This document shows positions 45,927-58,106 of a DNA stretch of 64,000 bases, piece after piece. Location of the stretch: assembly GCF_020360975.1 (NCBI RefSeq), contig NW_025408669.1, forward strand, positions 4,650,001-4,714,000. Reading direction: 5' to 3'. The notes below the pieces were generated by a model. The model worked only from the letters and a program-made list of their open reading frames with translations, ran no database searches and had not been told where the DNA came from. This DNA is from Hirsutella rhossiliensis. Taxonomy: Eukaryota; Ascomycota; Sordariomycetes; Hypocreales; Ophiocordycipitaceae. Within the stretch, counting starts at the first letter, position 1. Each line of letters begins with the position of its first letter. Position numbers and translations under genes: made by a program.

Positions 45927-46449
45927 TGTTGCGTAGGAAGAGGTAATTATAAAATGATAAAATCAACTTCAACCTCACTCAAGGCGATGCTTTGTGACCG
46001 AGGACGGTACCGTACAGTAGTTAACTAACTAACTATTACTGCATGGTACTGTATATAAACTGTGAGCTGTGATTGGTGTTTGCGGACGCAGGCAGGCCTC
46101 CACAGCAGGCACTCATCCAATCAGCCACAGAGGCGCCGGGCCCGGCAGCACCCATCCAATGGCAGGCAGCCACAGGCACCCAGAGCTCTGTCGTCACCAC
46201 CCAACCCTCTGAGCTGCCCCTCCAGCGATGCCTCTGAGGCTCTGCACTGCACCGCATCGAGCACTGCACGCCGGTACCTGACGATAACGGCATTCGAGAA
46301 GCTCTCTTCATCGTCCTTCACGCCGCCCGCTCGACAAACGGCGCCTTGTTTGCGCTCGACCCGCTCGATTCCCCTCCGCCTCTCCCCATCCTCTGCATCT
46401 ACCTACTGTACCTACCTGCCTGTCAATCAAAGCCCCCGCGCGAGCAGCC
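45927..46449. promoter_or_regulatory. ddi1 upstream region with two CCAAT boxes
   Basis: The interval has a GGTACCGTACAG palindrome at about 46006-46017 with a (TTAAC)/(TAAC) repeat after it, and CCAAT boxes at 46117-46121 and 46156-46160, about 290-330 bases before the split start codon. CCAAT boxes are standard fungal activator sites; their use here is inference. Confidence 0.5.
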
Positions 46450-47939
46450 ATGTGAGTCGCCTTCGTCTCCAACAGCTTCTTGTCTCCTTCATGGACCAGC
46501 ATTCAGGCACTGACCCAGCACTCGCCGCAGGCGCATCACCCTCAACATATTCAACCCACAAGCCGGCGACCAGGACAGTCTGCTGAGCCTTGACATCTTT
46601 CCCGACATGACCATCTCCACCCTGCGCGAGTCCATCCACGCCGATGCCAACGTCCCTCCCTCCTCCCAGCACATCTACCACAACGGCCGCCTGATCTCCG
46701 ACGACTCAAAGACCATGGAGCAGCTGCAGATTGCCGACGGCGACATGCTCGCAGTCCACGTACGAGAGACCCGGGGCTCCACCGCTGCTCCGGGACAGGC
46801 CCAGCGCCCCCAGCAGCAACAGCCCGCGCAACCGCGGCGACGGCAGGGCGGCGACAACGACCCCGAGCTGGTGCGTCTCCAGGTCCTTGGAAACCCCGCC
46901 TTGAGGCAGCAGCTTCAGAGCCAACAGCCCGAGCTCGCCGCTGCCGTCGAAGACCCCGCGCGCTTTGCCCGCATACTGCATGAGGCCCAAGATCGCGAAC
47001 GGCGAGAACGACTCGACAGGCAGCGCGAGATCGAGAGACTCAATGACGACCCGTTCAATATTGAGAACCAGAGGAAGATTGAGGACATGATACGCCAGGA
47101 ACGCGTCATGGAGAACCTGCAGAATGCCATGGAGCATAATCCCGAAGGTGAGGCAGACGACAACGGCAATTGCCGCTTTCTACTCGCTTCAGCCAGACTA
47201 ATCTTGTGCTCTCTTTTCTTTCCCAGTCTTTGGAAGGGTTCACATGCTCTACGTCAACGTCGAAGTCAACGGCCACAAGGTCAAGGCATTTGTCGACTCC
47301 GGAGCCCAGGCCACCATCATCTCCCCCTCCTGTGCCGAAGCATGCGGTATCATGAGACTCGTTGACACGAGGTTCGCCGGCGTTGCCCGCGGCGTCGGCA
47401 CCGCCAACATCATTGGCCGCGTCCACTCGGCACAGATAAAGATTGGCAGCCTGCACTTGCCCTGCAGCTTCACTGTCATGGAGGGCAAGACGACCGACTT
47501 GCTGCTTGGCCTGGACATGCTGAAGCGCTATCAGGCCACCCTCGACTTGGCCCGCGACCGGCTCATCATCCAGGGCGAAGAGGTTCCCTTTCTCGGAGAG
47601 GCCGACATCCCCAAGGACGAGGAGGCTGCTGCGGCGCAGGAGCCCACGATACCTGGCCCGGATGGCACCGCCATCGGCCAGCGGTCGGGAGTCGTCTTGC
47701 CGCCCGAGCAGGCCCGGCAGTCGCAAGTTAACCCTTCGTCCTCTCAGCCAGCGCCCAGCCTCCAACCTCGAGCGTCGGCACCGCCTCCTCAAGCCCAGCC
47801 TGCGCCCTCCACGCCAAACGTGACGGCGGCGCACGTCGACAGCCTTGTGGCCATGGGGGCTACGAGGGAGCAGGCCGTCCAGGCGCTCCAGGCCGCCGAG
47901 GACAACGTAGACGTGGCCGCCAGCCTGATTTTCTTCTAA
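46450..47939 (+). CDS. ddi1: DNA-damage-inducible protein 1 (Ddi1/Vsm1), ubiquitin-receptor aspartic protease
   Basis: Three exons: 46450-46451 (only A and T of the start codon), 46531-47147 and 47227-47939, giving 443 aa that start MRITLNIFNPQ. Residues 1-75 are a ubiquitin-like domain (SLDIFPDMTISTLRESI). Residues about 130-200 are the helical HDD region. The retroviral-type protease domain holds the active-site FVDSGAQAT (Asp about residue 229) and GLDMLKRYQATLDL. A Pro/Gln-rich linker leads to a C-terminal UBA domain (about 402-443: VDSLVAMGATREQAVQALQA). Ddi1 shuttles ubiquitinated clients to the proteasome and can cleave long-ubiquitin substrates. Unlike the others, the start codon itself is split by an intron; the family N-terminus MRI only appears with this splice. 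Confidence 0.95.
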
Positions 47940-48255
47940 GCATGGGCCGCAGCGCATGGGGTCATCGCCGGCATGGCATACGGGTTTGGCTTACAGGGGA
48001 ATGGGGAAAGGGGCTCTCATGAGCTAGAGACGAAAGACCGAGGCGTGTGGGGGATCGGACAGAGGTGTCCCTCAAAAGTTGGTCCAGGGTCTTAGGATGA
48101 AAGACTCGCCCAGCGCAGATAGTCGTGACCGCATCCTCCGCCAGGTGCTTTCAGGAATTCACTCGTCATCTACGTTGTCTGGGTCTATCCGCCATGCTTT
48201 TGGGTATACACTAGCTACTTGGACAAAAGTAATGACGAGTTAAAACCTCGCTGCC

Positions 48256-49794
48256 TCAGCGAATCTTGTACACACAGGGCTTGAGAATGGCCGCCTCCCC
48301 CGAGCCCTCTTTCTCGCCGTCATCGTCGTTTTTGTCGGCCGTCCATTTAAGAGCAGCGCCCTTTGTCGGCCTCGGCGCTTCCTGTGGCTTGACGCCCTTC
48401 CCCTTGGTTGGCGCGGCGCCCTTGATGAAGTGCATCTTGACAAACATCCTGTTGGACATGTCGACTGCCTCGCCGCGGTCCCCGTGCGACACAAAGCCCC
48501 TTTTCCTCAGGGCCTCGACAAAGGCCGAGACGTCAGTCTGGCGCCGGAGGTCCTCGGCGCCGTCAATCTCGACGGCAAGGTCCTCACCGTCAGCGGCGTC
48601 GCCCTCTCCGTCGCGCGCACCCTTTGCCTTTTTCCCGACGGCGCGCTTGCGGTTGCCGACGCTGTGATCGACGGGAGCGTTTTTCTTGCGCACAGGACCG
48701 AAGCGGCTCTTGATCTCGGCGATCCAGAGCTCGCCCTTCCAGTGGAGGACGCGGTAGGCCTCTTCGACAAAGTCGAGCCAATTGGTGCCCATGAGGGCGA
48801 GGCAGAAGATGGCGACGTTGACGGACCCGTCCTCGAGCGGCAGGTTGGCAATGTCGGCCTTGGTCACCAGCGGACTGGGGCTTTGCAGGTCGTAGCTCCT
48901 GACGTCGAGCCGGAGCTTAGCTTTGTCGGCCTGCAGCGACTCTGCGAGCCGGGCATCGCCACAACCCAGGTCGGCGATGATGCAGGTCCCGGCCGTCCGC
49001 GGTAGCGGAGTCCTCGCCCGCAGCGCTGGGGGTGCGCCCGGCCTGCCCTTGCCGTGGGGCGGCTTTATCCTCGCCCTGGCCCGAATGTCCTCGAGGAGGC
49101 TGTCGACGGGGTTCTCAGGCCAGACCTTGACCTGCCGCCGGAAGCCCTCGTGATACTCGTCAAACATCTCGGGGGATTCCTGAAAGAGCGTAAAGGCCTC
49201 GCCCGAGGGCCGCGTGTAGAGGGTCTCGTTGAGATGGCGGAACCGCGCCGAGATGAGCTTCTCTCTCATAGACGCCTGCAGAGGAGTGAGTTTGGCTGGT
49301 TTCGGGGGCTTTGGTGGTTGACTTGTCTTGGCGACGGTGTCGGTGTTTGGAGCTGGTGCCTTGTTGGACTCCTGCGCGTCTTCTCTTCCGGGGGCAGGAG
49401 ACTGTCGCTTCTTGTCATCCCGCTGCTTTTGCTTCTTCTTGTCCTTTTTGCCCTTGGCCTCATTCTTGAGCTCATGCTGGGCACCGTCCTTGTCGCTTGA
49501 CCGCGTCTCATCACGCTTGACCTCCTTCTTGTCCCCCCTTTTAGCATCAGCGTCTCCCCTCTGCTTCTTGGCAGCCCGGACCCGTTTCCCGCCGTCGCCC
49601 GTCTTCCCCCTGCCCTCGACGACGGCCTCGTAGAGGTCGATGACGTTGGAGGCTGTCACGCTCTCCGTGGCCGATGCGCCGCCAGCTCTCTTGCGCTTCT
49701 TGGAGCTGGCGCCAGTAGGCCTGCTCGCCGCCGACGGCGCCTGCTCAGCCTGAAGGGCGTCGGCGGAGACCGACCAGCCCGGAACGGCAAACAT
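48256..49794 (-). CDS. rrp8: 25S rRNA N1-adenine methyltransferase Rrp8
   Basis: A single exon of 512 aa. The first 165 residues are Lys/Arg/Asp/Glu-rich, with nuclear/nucleolar-signal-like runs (KKRKR and KKDKKKQKQ). From about residue 170 the Rrp8 core begins with LTPLQASMREKLISARFRHLNETLYT; then PEMFDEYHEGFRRQVKVWP. The SAM-binding motif I is IIADLGCGDARLA (about 270), and the catalytic region reads ANLPLEDGSVNVAIFCLALMG and WIAEIKSRFG. The end LKPCVYKIR is conserved. Rrp8 methylates A645 (yeast numbering) of 25S rRNA and is needed for early rRNA processing. It converges on ddi1 (316-bp gap). A charged insert lies before the last 60 residues. Confidence 0.95.
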   Translation of the reverse strand: MFAVPGWSVSADALQAEQAPSAASRPTGASSKKRKRAGGASATESVTASNVIDLYEAVVEGRGKTGDGGKRVRAAKKQRGDADAKRGDKKEVKRDETRSSDKDGAQHELKNEAKGKKDKKKQKQRDDKKRQSPAPGREDAQESNKAPAPNTDTVAKTSQPPKPPKPAKLTPLQASMREKLISARFRHLNETLYTRPSGEAFTLFQESPEMFDEYHEGFRRQVKVWPENPVDSLLEDIRARARIKPPHGKGRPGAPPALRARTPLPRTAGTCIIADLGCGDARLAESLQADKAKLRLDVRSYDLQSPSPLVTKADIANLPLEDGSVNVAIFCLALMGTNWLDFVEEAYRVLHWKGELWIAEIKSRFGPVRKKNAPVDHSVGNRKRAVGKKAKGARDGEGDAADGEDLAVEIDGAEDLRRQTDVSAFVEALRKRGFVSHGDRGEAVDMSNRMFVKMHFIKGAAPTKGKGVKPQEAPRPTKGAALKWTADKNDDDGEKEGSGEAAILKPCVYKIR

Positions 49795-52700
49795 GTCTGC
49801 GTCTTTTACTTGGAGAGGCTTGCGAGCTTGAGATGCTTTTGGGCGCGTCGCTCGGTGAAGGGCACGATGGATTTTTTTTCTTCGAGTTTATGCGCGCCAA
49901 GGTGCTTTACGGATAGAATATCGTTGGTGGGGGGTACGTACCTTGGGTCATAGTACCTACCTTATCTACCTAGGTACCTACTGAAATGAGCAAGACGCCA
50001 GAGACGCTTCTGGGCATGGTCCGTGCGCCATTGTCTGGCTATCGATATCGTCCTCTGGAACACCGTTCAGGAAATTCGCACAAGCTTTCGCGGAGCTGAA
50101 GCCCAATTCCGGACGCACCGTGTCACGGAACTACTTGTGCAATACTGTGCACGGCGCTCCCTGAGCTCGCACATGCTGGCGTTGCCGCGCAAATCGAATG
50201 ATCCATCGATTTGTCTCTCTCCAGCCGGCGTTGCAATCAGCTCCTCTGACTGAATCGGTGAACCCTCGCTGCTACCCGGCACTCCTCCATGTATGCATGT
50301 ATATCCCCGAGCCATTTTGACGACATCCGACGACTTGCCTGTTGGCCGTGGCTTCGACGATGTCAGGACGCGCATCTCAGCCGGCGGACTTGGTCGAGTG
50401 CAACAGGTGCTCGATAGGGGGACTCGTGACATGGTGCTGAGCAGATCGAGGTGCTACCGGCCCTCTCCAAGAGAAGGAAATGAGCTCCAGGGGGTTTGCT
50501 CGGTCCAGTCAGCGGATGCCCCCTGTGCGAAGCGATCTGGGCAAACGGGCCTGTCCCGGGGGGCGCAGTGCATCCTCGAGCGCTTTTCGTCAACCGCCTG
50601 GGCATCTAGATACGAGAAAAAAGGGCGAATGCCGCGAAGCTTTGTCATCGCGGCCGGATACATACATTCGCCACGGCTGCCATCTTGGCAGGTTGTGTGA
50701 GCACCAGGGCCGCAGCAGCCCGATCCCGTGGCATGCAAGTCAGCAGCAGCACCTGGGATGGATGGATCCGCGGGTCTGGTAAGTGTATCCCTCGGAACGC
50801 ATCAGATGGCGCCGGCGCTTGCGGCAGCCCAGCTCTCGGCTTCAGCGACCATGTCTTGAGCCTCTCTTGGTGACACTTTGGATAGCTGCAGCGGCGCCAG
50901 CCATGCACCATGCACCACGAGAGGGAGCCAGAGAGACTCTTGTTCTTGCCCACATCCGACATGCTAGGTGCTCATTCACCGACAGCAGATTATCGTGTGC
51001 ATGCCGGCGGCGCTGCAAGACGAGCTGGCACGAGATGCCGCAACAGCCACGCCGTCTGATGGACCGGGGCAAGTCGGCTTGACCCCTTGCCCGGCGAATC
51101 TTGGAACACGTCTGTCTGGACCGTCGTCTTGGGTCTTGGGCCAGTCATCCAGAAGCACCAGCTCGATCGACGAGAAAAACAAGGATCCATCCTTGGGCAG
51201 CGTCACGCGCGGCCCGTGGGGCAACTGAGGTGCAGCAACGCACGGATCCAAAGGCTTTTGGACGGGCCGCCCCGACCACTGCGCTCGAGCAAGCCCTGTC
51301 TGCCTACTGCTCTCTTCTCAGCCCGGACCGACGCATGTTCAGGCTGTGCGCACGAGATACATGCGAGTCAACGATATATGAGTATGCCGTGTAGGTACAC
51401 CTATGCATGGCCGTGGTATTGAGATGAGGCAGGGTCCCGGAGCGAGGGCAACACACGGAGTGGTTGTGGCGGGAGCACGATGGCCGTCTCGTATGCGCAC
51501 AAGCGGCAGGGTTCGCTGCTGAGGAGAGACGAATCTCGTGGAGGGCAACACAGCGTTTGTGTCGCACGGCGCGTACATCTTTCTGGCTGCGGCCTCCAAG
51601 TCGGGGCCGTGGTGTGGAGGGCCCTGAGGCTTGCCAGGTAGGGACGTGGTGACTTGTGTGTCAGCGGTGATCGTTGAGTTGGGCTGAGAACGAGGCAGGG
51701 CGCCGCCCAACCTCCCTCTTGGGCGCACCGGGCCATGGTTGGCTCGTCCACGTCGGACCTGGGGTCTGCCACCTCGACCTACTAGACTGAAAGCAGACTG
51801 CGTGTTATTGCTTTCTTATTTTTGGCTGTTCTTGGCACATAGGGCCCTACACAAAGGTATGTATGGAGGACCCTGCGGCAGAAACGCAGCCCGTTGGCCC
51901 AACAAAGGTGGAGGGGGCAGAACGATGCCCTGATGCAGGTAGGTCGGCATTACATACTGTGCGCCCGGACGCCACGCAGATTGGAACCAGGCAAGAGTGC
52001 TTTCCAGAACAACTCCGAGGTCCTGCTGTCCGCATGGGGAGCTGAGGTCGACGACGAGGATGATATGCCCGTCTGGAGATATTATGGACTGGTAGCGCTC
52101 TCGAGCCACTTCTCTTGCCCCAACAAGTCGATCAACAGAGGAGTTGGATGAGACTAGTAGATCCTCTGGCTGAGGCTCATGCGAAGGCTTTCATCTCGGC
52201 GGCACTTACCAACGTCATGCAGGCGAAGATGCGAAGTTTGCCTGTCCTGTAGGTACCAGAATGTCAAGGCCCGGAGCATGAAAAGGCTACGGGTGCTTAC
52301 ACGGCAGAGAAATGGAAATTACGGGGGCCTATACCGATCTGGACTGCATCCAAGCCAACAACACCCTACGTCGACTCCGTACGTATGTACCGCTGTGTAC
52401 TGTAGAAACCTCGACGACGAGACTCCGTTCCACAAGCGGCAGCGGTGCAGATCGGCTGTCTTGCGATTGCGGGCTAACTTATTAGGTGGTACCTGGTAGC
52501 AACCCTAGATACCTAGGTACGTAGTTGTAATAGAGGGTTTGGCGGCCAGGCCCTCCTGCTACTGCTGCTGAGTGTGGGCCAGGGGCCATACGGTAAAGGG
52601 CATACCCGAGGTTCTCCGGGCCGCGCCGTGGCAGACATGACATCAGCGCTCGCTCGCTGTGCTTATTAGGCGGAGACGAGGGGGGCAAGGTCCACAACCC

Positions 52701-53467
52701 ACACCCGGCGCAGGCAGAGGCTCGGAAAGCCGCCAGGTTTTTTTTTAGCAGATACCCAAAGAAGAGTCAATTGGAGTGCAGAACCTGGAGGCGCTGCAGC
52801 AGTGTAAGCGCACGTGTGCGGTCCTGTATGCCCGCCGCGTGAAGCGAGTCTGAGCTTGTTGTTTGCCTCGAGCAAGCGCCAACGCCCAGTGAGCGGAGGG
52901 GGTAGCCGTTACAAGTGTCTCCGACAATGAGAAGACGCTTGTTTGTTGGCCGTGGTGCAAGTACACAGTACACGCTCAGATAACTTACAGTACAGCGCCC
53001 GGGGCAGCTGGTCTCGACGATGGGCCTGTTCTGAGGCATGCGCATGCATCTCTCTGTGTATGTACATCCTCGGTGGTGGCGGCCGTGGCGGTACCTCGGG
53101 GGGGCGTTTCTGCGCCGGCAAATCAGACGCGTTTCCAGCAAACAGAGCACGCCATTTTGTCAACGAGGCGGTTCCCTTTGCCCCCATGGAGGCCCTGCCG
53201 CGACGACTGGGTGGCGGCCTGATGGCGGGTACCTGATGCGCATCAAGTACAGTGCCTCACACCGCAACCTGATGCCTCTCGACTGCACCAACCGACGACT
53301 CGCCATGCCTGCCCTGCCAGTGGTCGGCACGCGGCAGAGCATCCTTCGCGACTCGTCCCGCAGCTCGGCAGTGCAGTCGGCTGGTAGCGGGCATCTGCTG
53401 AGGCCGGGCTAGCGGGCGATCCACCGTCTTGTCGAGTCCCGATGGGGGACGGATACGGGCGTCCCCA

Positions 53468-53512
53468 GAGGTGCAGAGGTGCAGAGGGTGCAAGAGGTGC
53501 AGAGCAGAGGTG
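53468..53512. repeat. Imperfect AGGTGCAG tandem repeat
   Basis: About five degenerate copies of a unit near AGAGGTGC are directly visible. Confidence 0.7.
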
Positions 53513-54584
53513 GGTGCATGCACAGTACTCGGTACAGTGCTGCCAGCACCCGTGCCTTGGCTGGCTTACCGGGGAGCCTTACAGTCGCCCTGCACCGTTG
53601 ACTCCTGATGGTAGGCCAGGGTGATTACTTCGGACATGACATTGCATTACATTACATTACCTGAGGTGCAAGCCCTCGTCGAGCGCGGGGACCAACCAGC
53701 TCCATTGTACTGTACCAAGTCGTGCCTTCCCTCCCGCCCACGCTCTGGCAAGGCAGCCGCAGGCCTACCTGGCCCATCCTGCTATCCAACCTTGGTCTTT
53801 TCGACCCATGTACATGTACCTACATGGCCAGCAAGGTATCGGTATCCTGCCCCCGTCAATGCCCGTGGTATACAGATAGAACGATTCTTCGTCGGCCCCG
53901 GAGTACCTGTCCAGGGCCAACTGCGTGCGTTGCCTTGGCCTTCACTTACATCACTTGCCTGACTTGGTCGTGGCCCGGGCCTACCTTGTCTTCAGCTGAG
54001 CTCCCCGGCCTCTCCATCCATCCACCTCCCCAGTCCCTTCCCCGTACCTACTCCCCCAGGTACTTGGCCTCGTCGGTACCCGCCACCCACGGCCAGGTAC
54101 CTGCTGCACCGTGTACTTGAACCTCGCACCTAACCTCCTCTCACCACATCACTCCCGCACCTCACTTCTATACCCGATCTCCCGTGATACTTCCTCTCCT
54201 CTTCCTCTCTCGCGCTCGGCTTCTCCCTCGTCGCTATCGTACCCCCCTCTGTCGCCACGCACCACCTTCCTGAGCCACATATCAAAGCCCACGGCCAGAC
54301 TCACTCACTCCACTGCAAGCTTCAGCCTTACTCGGCCTGCCGTTGAGCTTCATCGTGCATCCCTACCCATCTATCGTCAGGGTTCCGTGGTCCTTTCCGA
54401 CGCGCCAACTGGCTCTCTCCTGCGCCTTCATTGCTTGCTCATATCCAGCTCCGCCGGCTGTTTCTACCTCCACTTTACCGCCACCATCGGCAACGGCCTG
54501 ATCCAGCTCCGACCTCACACGGCTTTCGCCTTCGCCTGCTGCGAATATCAAGGCAGCCAGAGCGCGTGTCAGAGTAAGCTGCCT

Positions 54585-54622
54585 GACAGTGCGTTTCCCG
54601 ACAGTGCGTTTCCCGACAGTGC
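54585..54622. repeat. 15-bp tandem repeat, 2.5 copies
   Basis: The unit GACAGTGCGTTTCCC occurs twice and is followed by GACAGTGC. Confidence 0.85.
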
Positions 54623-55148
54623 AAGGCAGACACGGAGCGGAGGGAGGAAGAACGACAACGCACGCGGCGACAGAGGCAGAGTGCTCCTCCTTGCGGCCAG
54701 TCCGTGTCCTTGACAAGAGCCAGCTTCTCTGATGGGCATAACAGCCTGCTAGCTCGTGGCCGGCCTTTTGAGTTACACGGGCCATGTTTCACTCCGTCCC
54801 AACGTCCCTGTCACCGTTGACCGTCCATTGATGCCCTCTGTCCTTCTTCCTTGTCGCGGCGACCCTCCTGCCATCCGCGTCGCCCGCCAAGCAGCTTAGC
54901 GTCGCATTCTTGGCCGTGCCCTCTTTCGACCGTCACCGTTTATTCTCGCCCAAGCACGTCCGCCTCGTCCTGTCGACGACTCGTCAGTCACCATATTGGA
55001 ACCAAGTTTTCCGACAGCAAGTTTTGGATCGACCGCATCATGTAAACCTCATCGACTTCGAACCCCGTCCTCCCGAGCAAGGAGCCCCGTCGAGCTGCGG
55101 TCGTGTCATCATCCTGTCCTCAAAGTCTGCCGCGGCGCGAGAGGAACC

Positions 55149-58106
55149 ATGGAAAACGACGTCAACGCAGGCCATCCCGAGCAGCACATGTCTGTTCATC
55201 ACCACGTGGATGACAGGATCGACTTCAAAGGCAAGAAGCCGGCTGTCAAGAAGAGGACCAAGACAGGCTGCCTGAGTGAGTTGGCCCGACGGTCATTCCG
55301 CCAAGCCGTCCTTGTCCAGACATGACTGACTTCGCCGCCCAAGCCTGTCGCAAGCGGCGCATCAAGTGTGACGAAAATAAGCCGAGATGCAAGAACTGCA
55401 TCAAGTCAAAGCGCGAATGCGAAGGCTACAACCAGAGAGTCGTCTTCAAAGACCCCATGGGCGCACAGCAGGGCCATTTTGCACCCGCCCTCTATGCCGC
55501 CAACGCCCCGTATCTCGGCGATCCCTTGGCCTCCCACCAAGCGAGACCCCCTGTCCCGATGCCTTTGCAAGCAATCGCGCCAAAGCCCTCACCTTTCGAC
55601 TTCGGCCAGCCTCAGCTGGTGTCTCCTCAGCACCAGCACCACATCACCAGCTTCACCCACGGACAGCTGCCACCCGGAGGGTACCCCTCGTTGCCAAACC
55701 CACTCTTGCCTCTGAATTTCCCGTCTGATCACGAGCAGGGCCCTTTCGGTTCTGGCCCGCAGTATGGGTATACCCACCATCATCTGAACCTTGGTCAAGG
55801 ACCCTCCAGCGCAAACCGTCCCCATGCCATTGATCCTGCGGCCTTTGCCCAGCCTTCCAACGGCTTCTTACATTCCCAGGAGAACGATTTCCATGGCCTA
55901 CCTTCGGACGACGACGGCGACCTGGCCGAGTCCGACGACGAACAGCCGGACCCGCAGGCCCTGATGGCCTCCGCGTCCTTTCACATGGCTTGGCCATATC
56001 CTAGGGATGGGACTCAAGTCAGAACTTTTTCAGCATTCGCCCAGGAGCAGGCCTTGTACGAGTACATGAGCTACGCGCCAAACTCTGAGCTTCAAAGCCA
56101 GGCGATGCGAACCATCTTCAGGCACTTCGTCACCGTTACCGGCCCGTCAATGTCTCTATACGACAGGGATTGCTCCCAAACCGACGAGCCGGGCCAATTT
56201 GACGCGAACGCGGAGCTGGGAAATTACCTGTTCAGCTGTAAGGCTGCCTGTCCAAGTCTCCACGTCTCGGTGTCGCCAGTGACTAACCACGAGCCGATCG
56301 CGTAGACAAGTTCCCTGTCCTTGCCTGGAATCACCCAGGGCTGCTTCACGCCATCATGGCCATCGCAAGCCTGCAGATAGCCAAGCTCCAGGGAACTCCA
56401 GCGACGGAGGCTCTGAAGCACTACCACTTGTCGATACGCAGGATAGCCAAGAATGTCAAGACGCCTCTGGGAAGAACCAAACTGTCGACTTTGGCCGCAA
56501 CACTTTTGCTCGCCTACTTCGAAGTGTGGTCGTCGGATCACACAAAGTGGTGCAGCCACCTCTTCGGAGCCCGACTCCTGTTTCGTGAAATCGCCCTCAG
56601 AGACATGTCGAGACTCTACCTGCCGGCAAAGAAAATAAGGTGGCTGTCCACTGGTGGTCCGGGAAAGGACGTCGACTACCAATTGCTGAGCACAATCACC
56701 GGGATGCGTGTGTCGGCCGAGGACTACGGCTTGGGAGAGGGCCAGCCTCTCGACGAGCGATGTCTTTATGTGACTGACAAGGACCTCGACGATTACGACA
56801 TCCTTCGCGACCTATTCTGGTGGTACGGCAAGATGGACGTGTACCAGAGCATATTGGGAGGAACGAAACTTTTGTATGTTCAGAGCTGGGGCGCCTGCCG
56901 GCTGACTTGGCTGACAGTCCACAGCATGGGATACGAGGCCTGGACGCAATGCCCTCCACGGGCTCCCTTTTCCAACATACACGCCGTGTTAGTAGCCTGC
57001 GGCTCCGTTGCCGACAAGTTTCGCTTCCTGGGCTGACTGGATACAGTTACGGAACTTACGACCACTTGATTCTTTTGCTTGGTCGTCTAGCAAACTTCAC
57101 TGCCAGAGATTTGGCCAGAAAACGCAAAGCGAACCGGACTCAGAGCGCAAACGCTGGCGCATGCTCGCCACCCCAGTTCCCGGGCATTGTGCCAACCCAT
57201 GGCAACTTCCGTGTCCCGTTCGGCTTCAGTCCCCCGATGGGCCACTCTCCACAGACAGATTCGAACGACGATTCCGACGCTCTCCAGAGTCTAGAAGCCG
57301 CCGAGCAGGAGTGGGAGAGTATCAGGCAAGGATTCGAAGCCCTGGAGAGCCACCTAGGCCCTCAATTCCAGGCCCTGAAAAGCGAGTACACGGATCAAAG
57401 AGAGACGCCATTTGGGTCAGCCCTGCATTACCGCACTTATTCGGTGGCAGGCATCTGGATGAACTACTACATGGGCCTGATCCACCTCTATCGAAGCCGT
57501 CCCAACATGCCGCCGGCAGCAATGCAGGCAGCTCAGGTAGCCGCGCCTTCAACCGCCGGCTATGCGATCCACATTGGCCGCATCGCCGCCGGGCTAGCAG
57601 ACGACTGCTCGCGAATGCCCGACGTCAGTACCACGCTCGCAGCAGCGTTTATTGAGAGCTCCTTTTGCCTTTTCGTGGCAGCTGTGCAGGTACGATAGCG
57701 ACACCACTCTCCCCTTTGCCCTTGGCAGCACGAGGAAGCCTTGCTCACACAGGCTTCACAGTTCCAAAACAACGATCAACGATGCTGGGTCATTCAGCGC
57801 ATGCATGACATTTCGCGGCTTACCGGGTGGCAGTCTGCGATGAAGATTGCCGTCGGGTGTGAGTCGGCCTGGCTCAAGGCCTTCCAGCTTGGGCACGGCC
57901 CCGAGTACAAACGGCCGGAGCATCTTGAAGATGTCCCCGTCTCGGTGTGGCTGTTGCCTCGCCGCCTCGACGAGAGGATTTCTCAGCATAATCAAGGGGA
58001 GGAGAGGCGGCTGACGCTCGTCAGATCGGAGCAGACGGACCTGGCCTTTGGGTTGCTGGGGGTGGAGGGCGACTTGGATCGCATCCACCTTGAGGATGAT
58101 AGTTGA
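55149..58106 (+). CDS. Zn2Cys6 (fungal-type C6) transcription factor
   Basis: Six exons: 55149-55275, 55344-56237, 56306-56873, 56925-56987, 57047-57689 and 57729-58106, giving 890 aa. The N-terminus has HHHVDDRIDFKGKKPAVKKR, then a Zn2Cys6 cluster C41-x2-C44-x6-C51-x6-C58-x2-C61-x6-C68 (CRKRRIKCDENKPRCKNC), with the first intron inside it. A Pro/Gln/His-rich region follows, then the fungal middle-homology domain: LLHAIMAIASLQIAKLQG, DVYQSILGGTKL, GTYDHLILLLGRLANF, and WMNYYMGLIHLYRSRPNM. Exon 4 is only 63 nt; it joins through donor GTTAGT, giving the HAVYGTYDH segment. The protein should bind DNA as a C6-type regulator. Target genes are not evident; none of the neighbours forms a cluster with it. 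Confidence 0.88.

Larger units (their letters stand above)
49795..55148. other. 5.3-kb gene-poor block and transcription-factor leader
   Basis: No gene is supported. GTAC- and CCTAGG-centred palindromes occur near 49,967, 52,397, 52,510, 52,970 and 53,705. Purine-rich tandem GTGCAGAG-like units lie at 53,468-53,512. From about 54,000 the strand is CT-rich and probably belongs to a long leader of the Zn2Cys6 gene; the 200-codon frame at 54111-54713 is Ser/Leu-rich without motif. Confidence 0.45.

Noticed and set aside
54111..54713. 200-codon Ser/Leu-rich frame upstream of the Zn2Cys6 gene
   Set aside because: It lies in a CT-rich leader and includes the 15-bp tandem repeat; the composition is that of the leader.
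56881..57046. Alternative exon 4 of the Zn2Cys6 gene without the second intron (frame open through 56925-57046)
   Set aside because: It would need an unusual acceptor before TCCACAG, and the reading loses the WTQCPPR and HAVYGTYDH family blocks.
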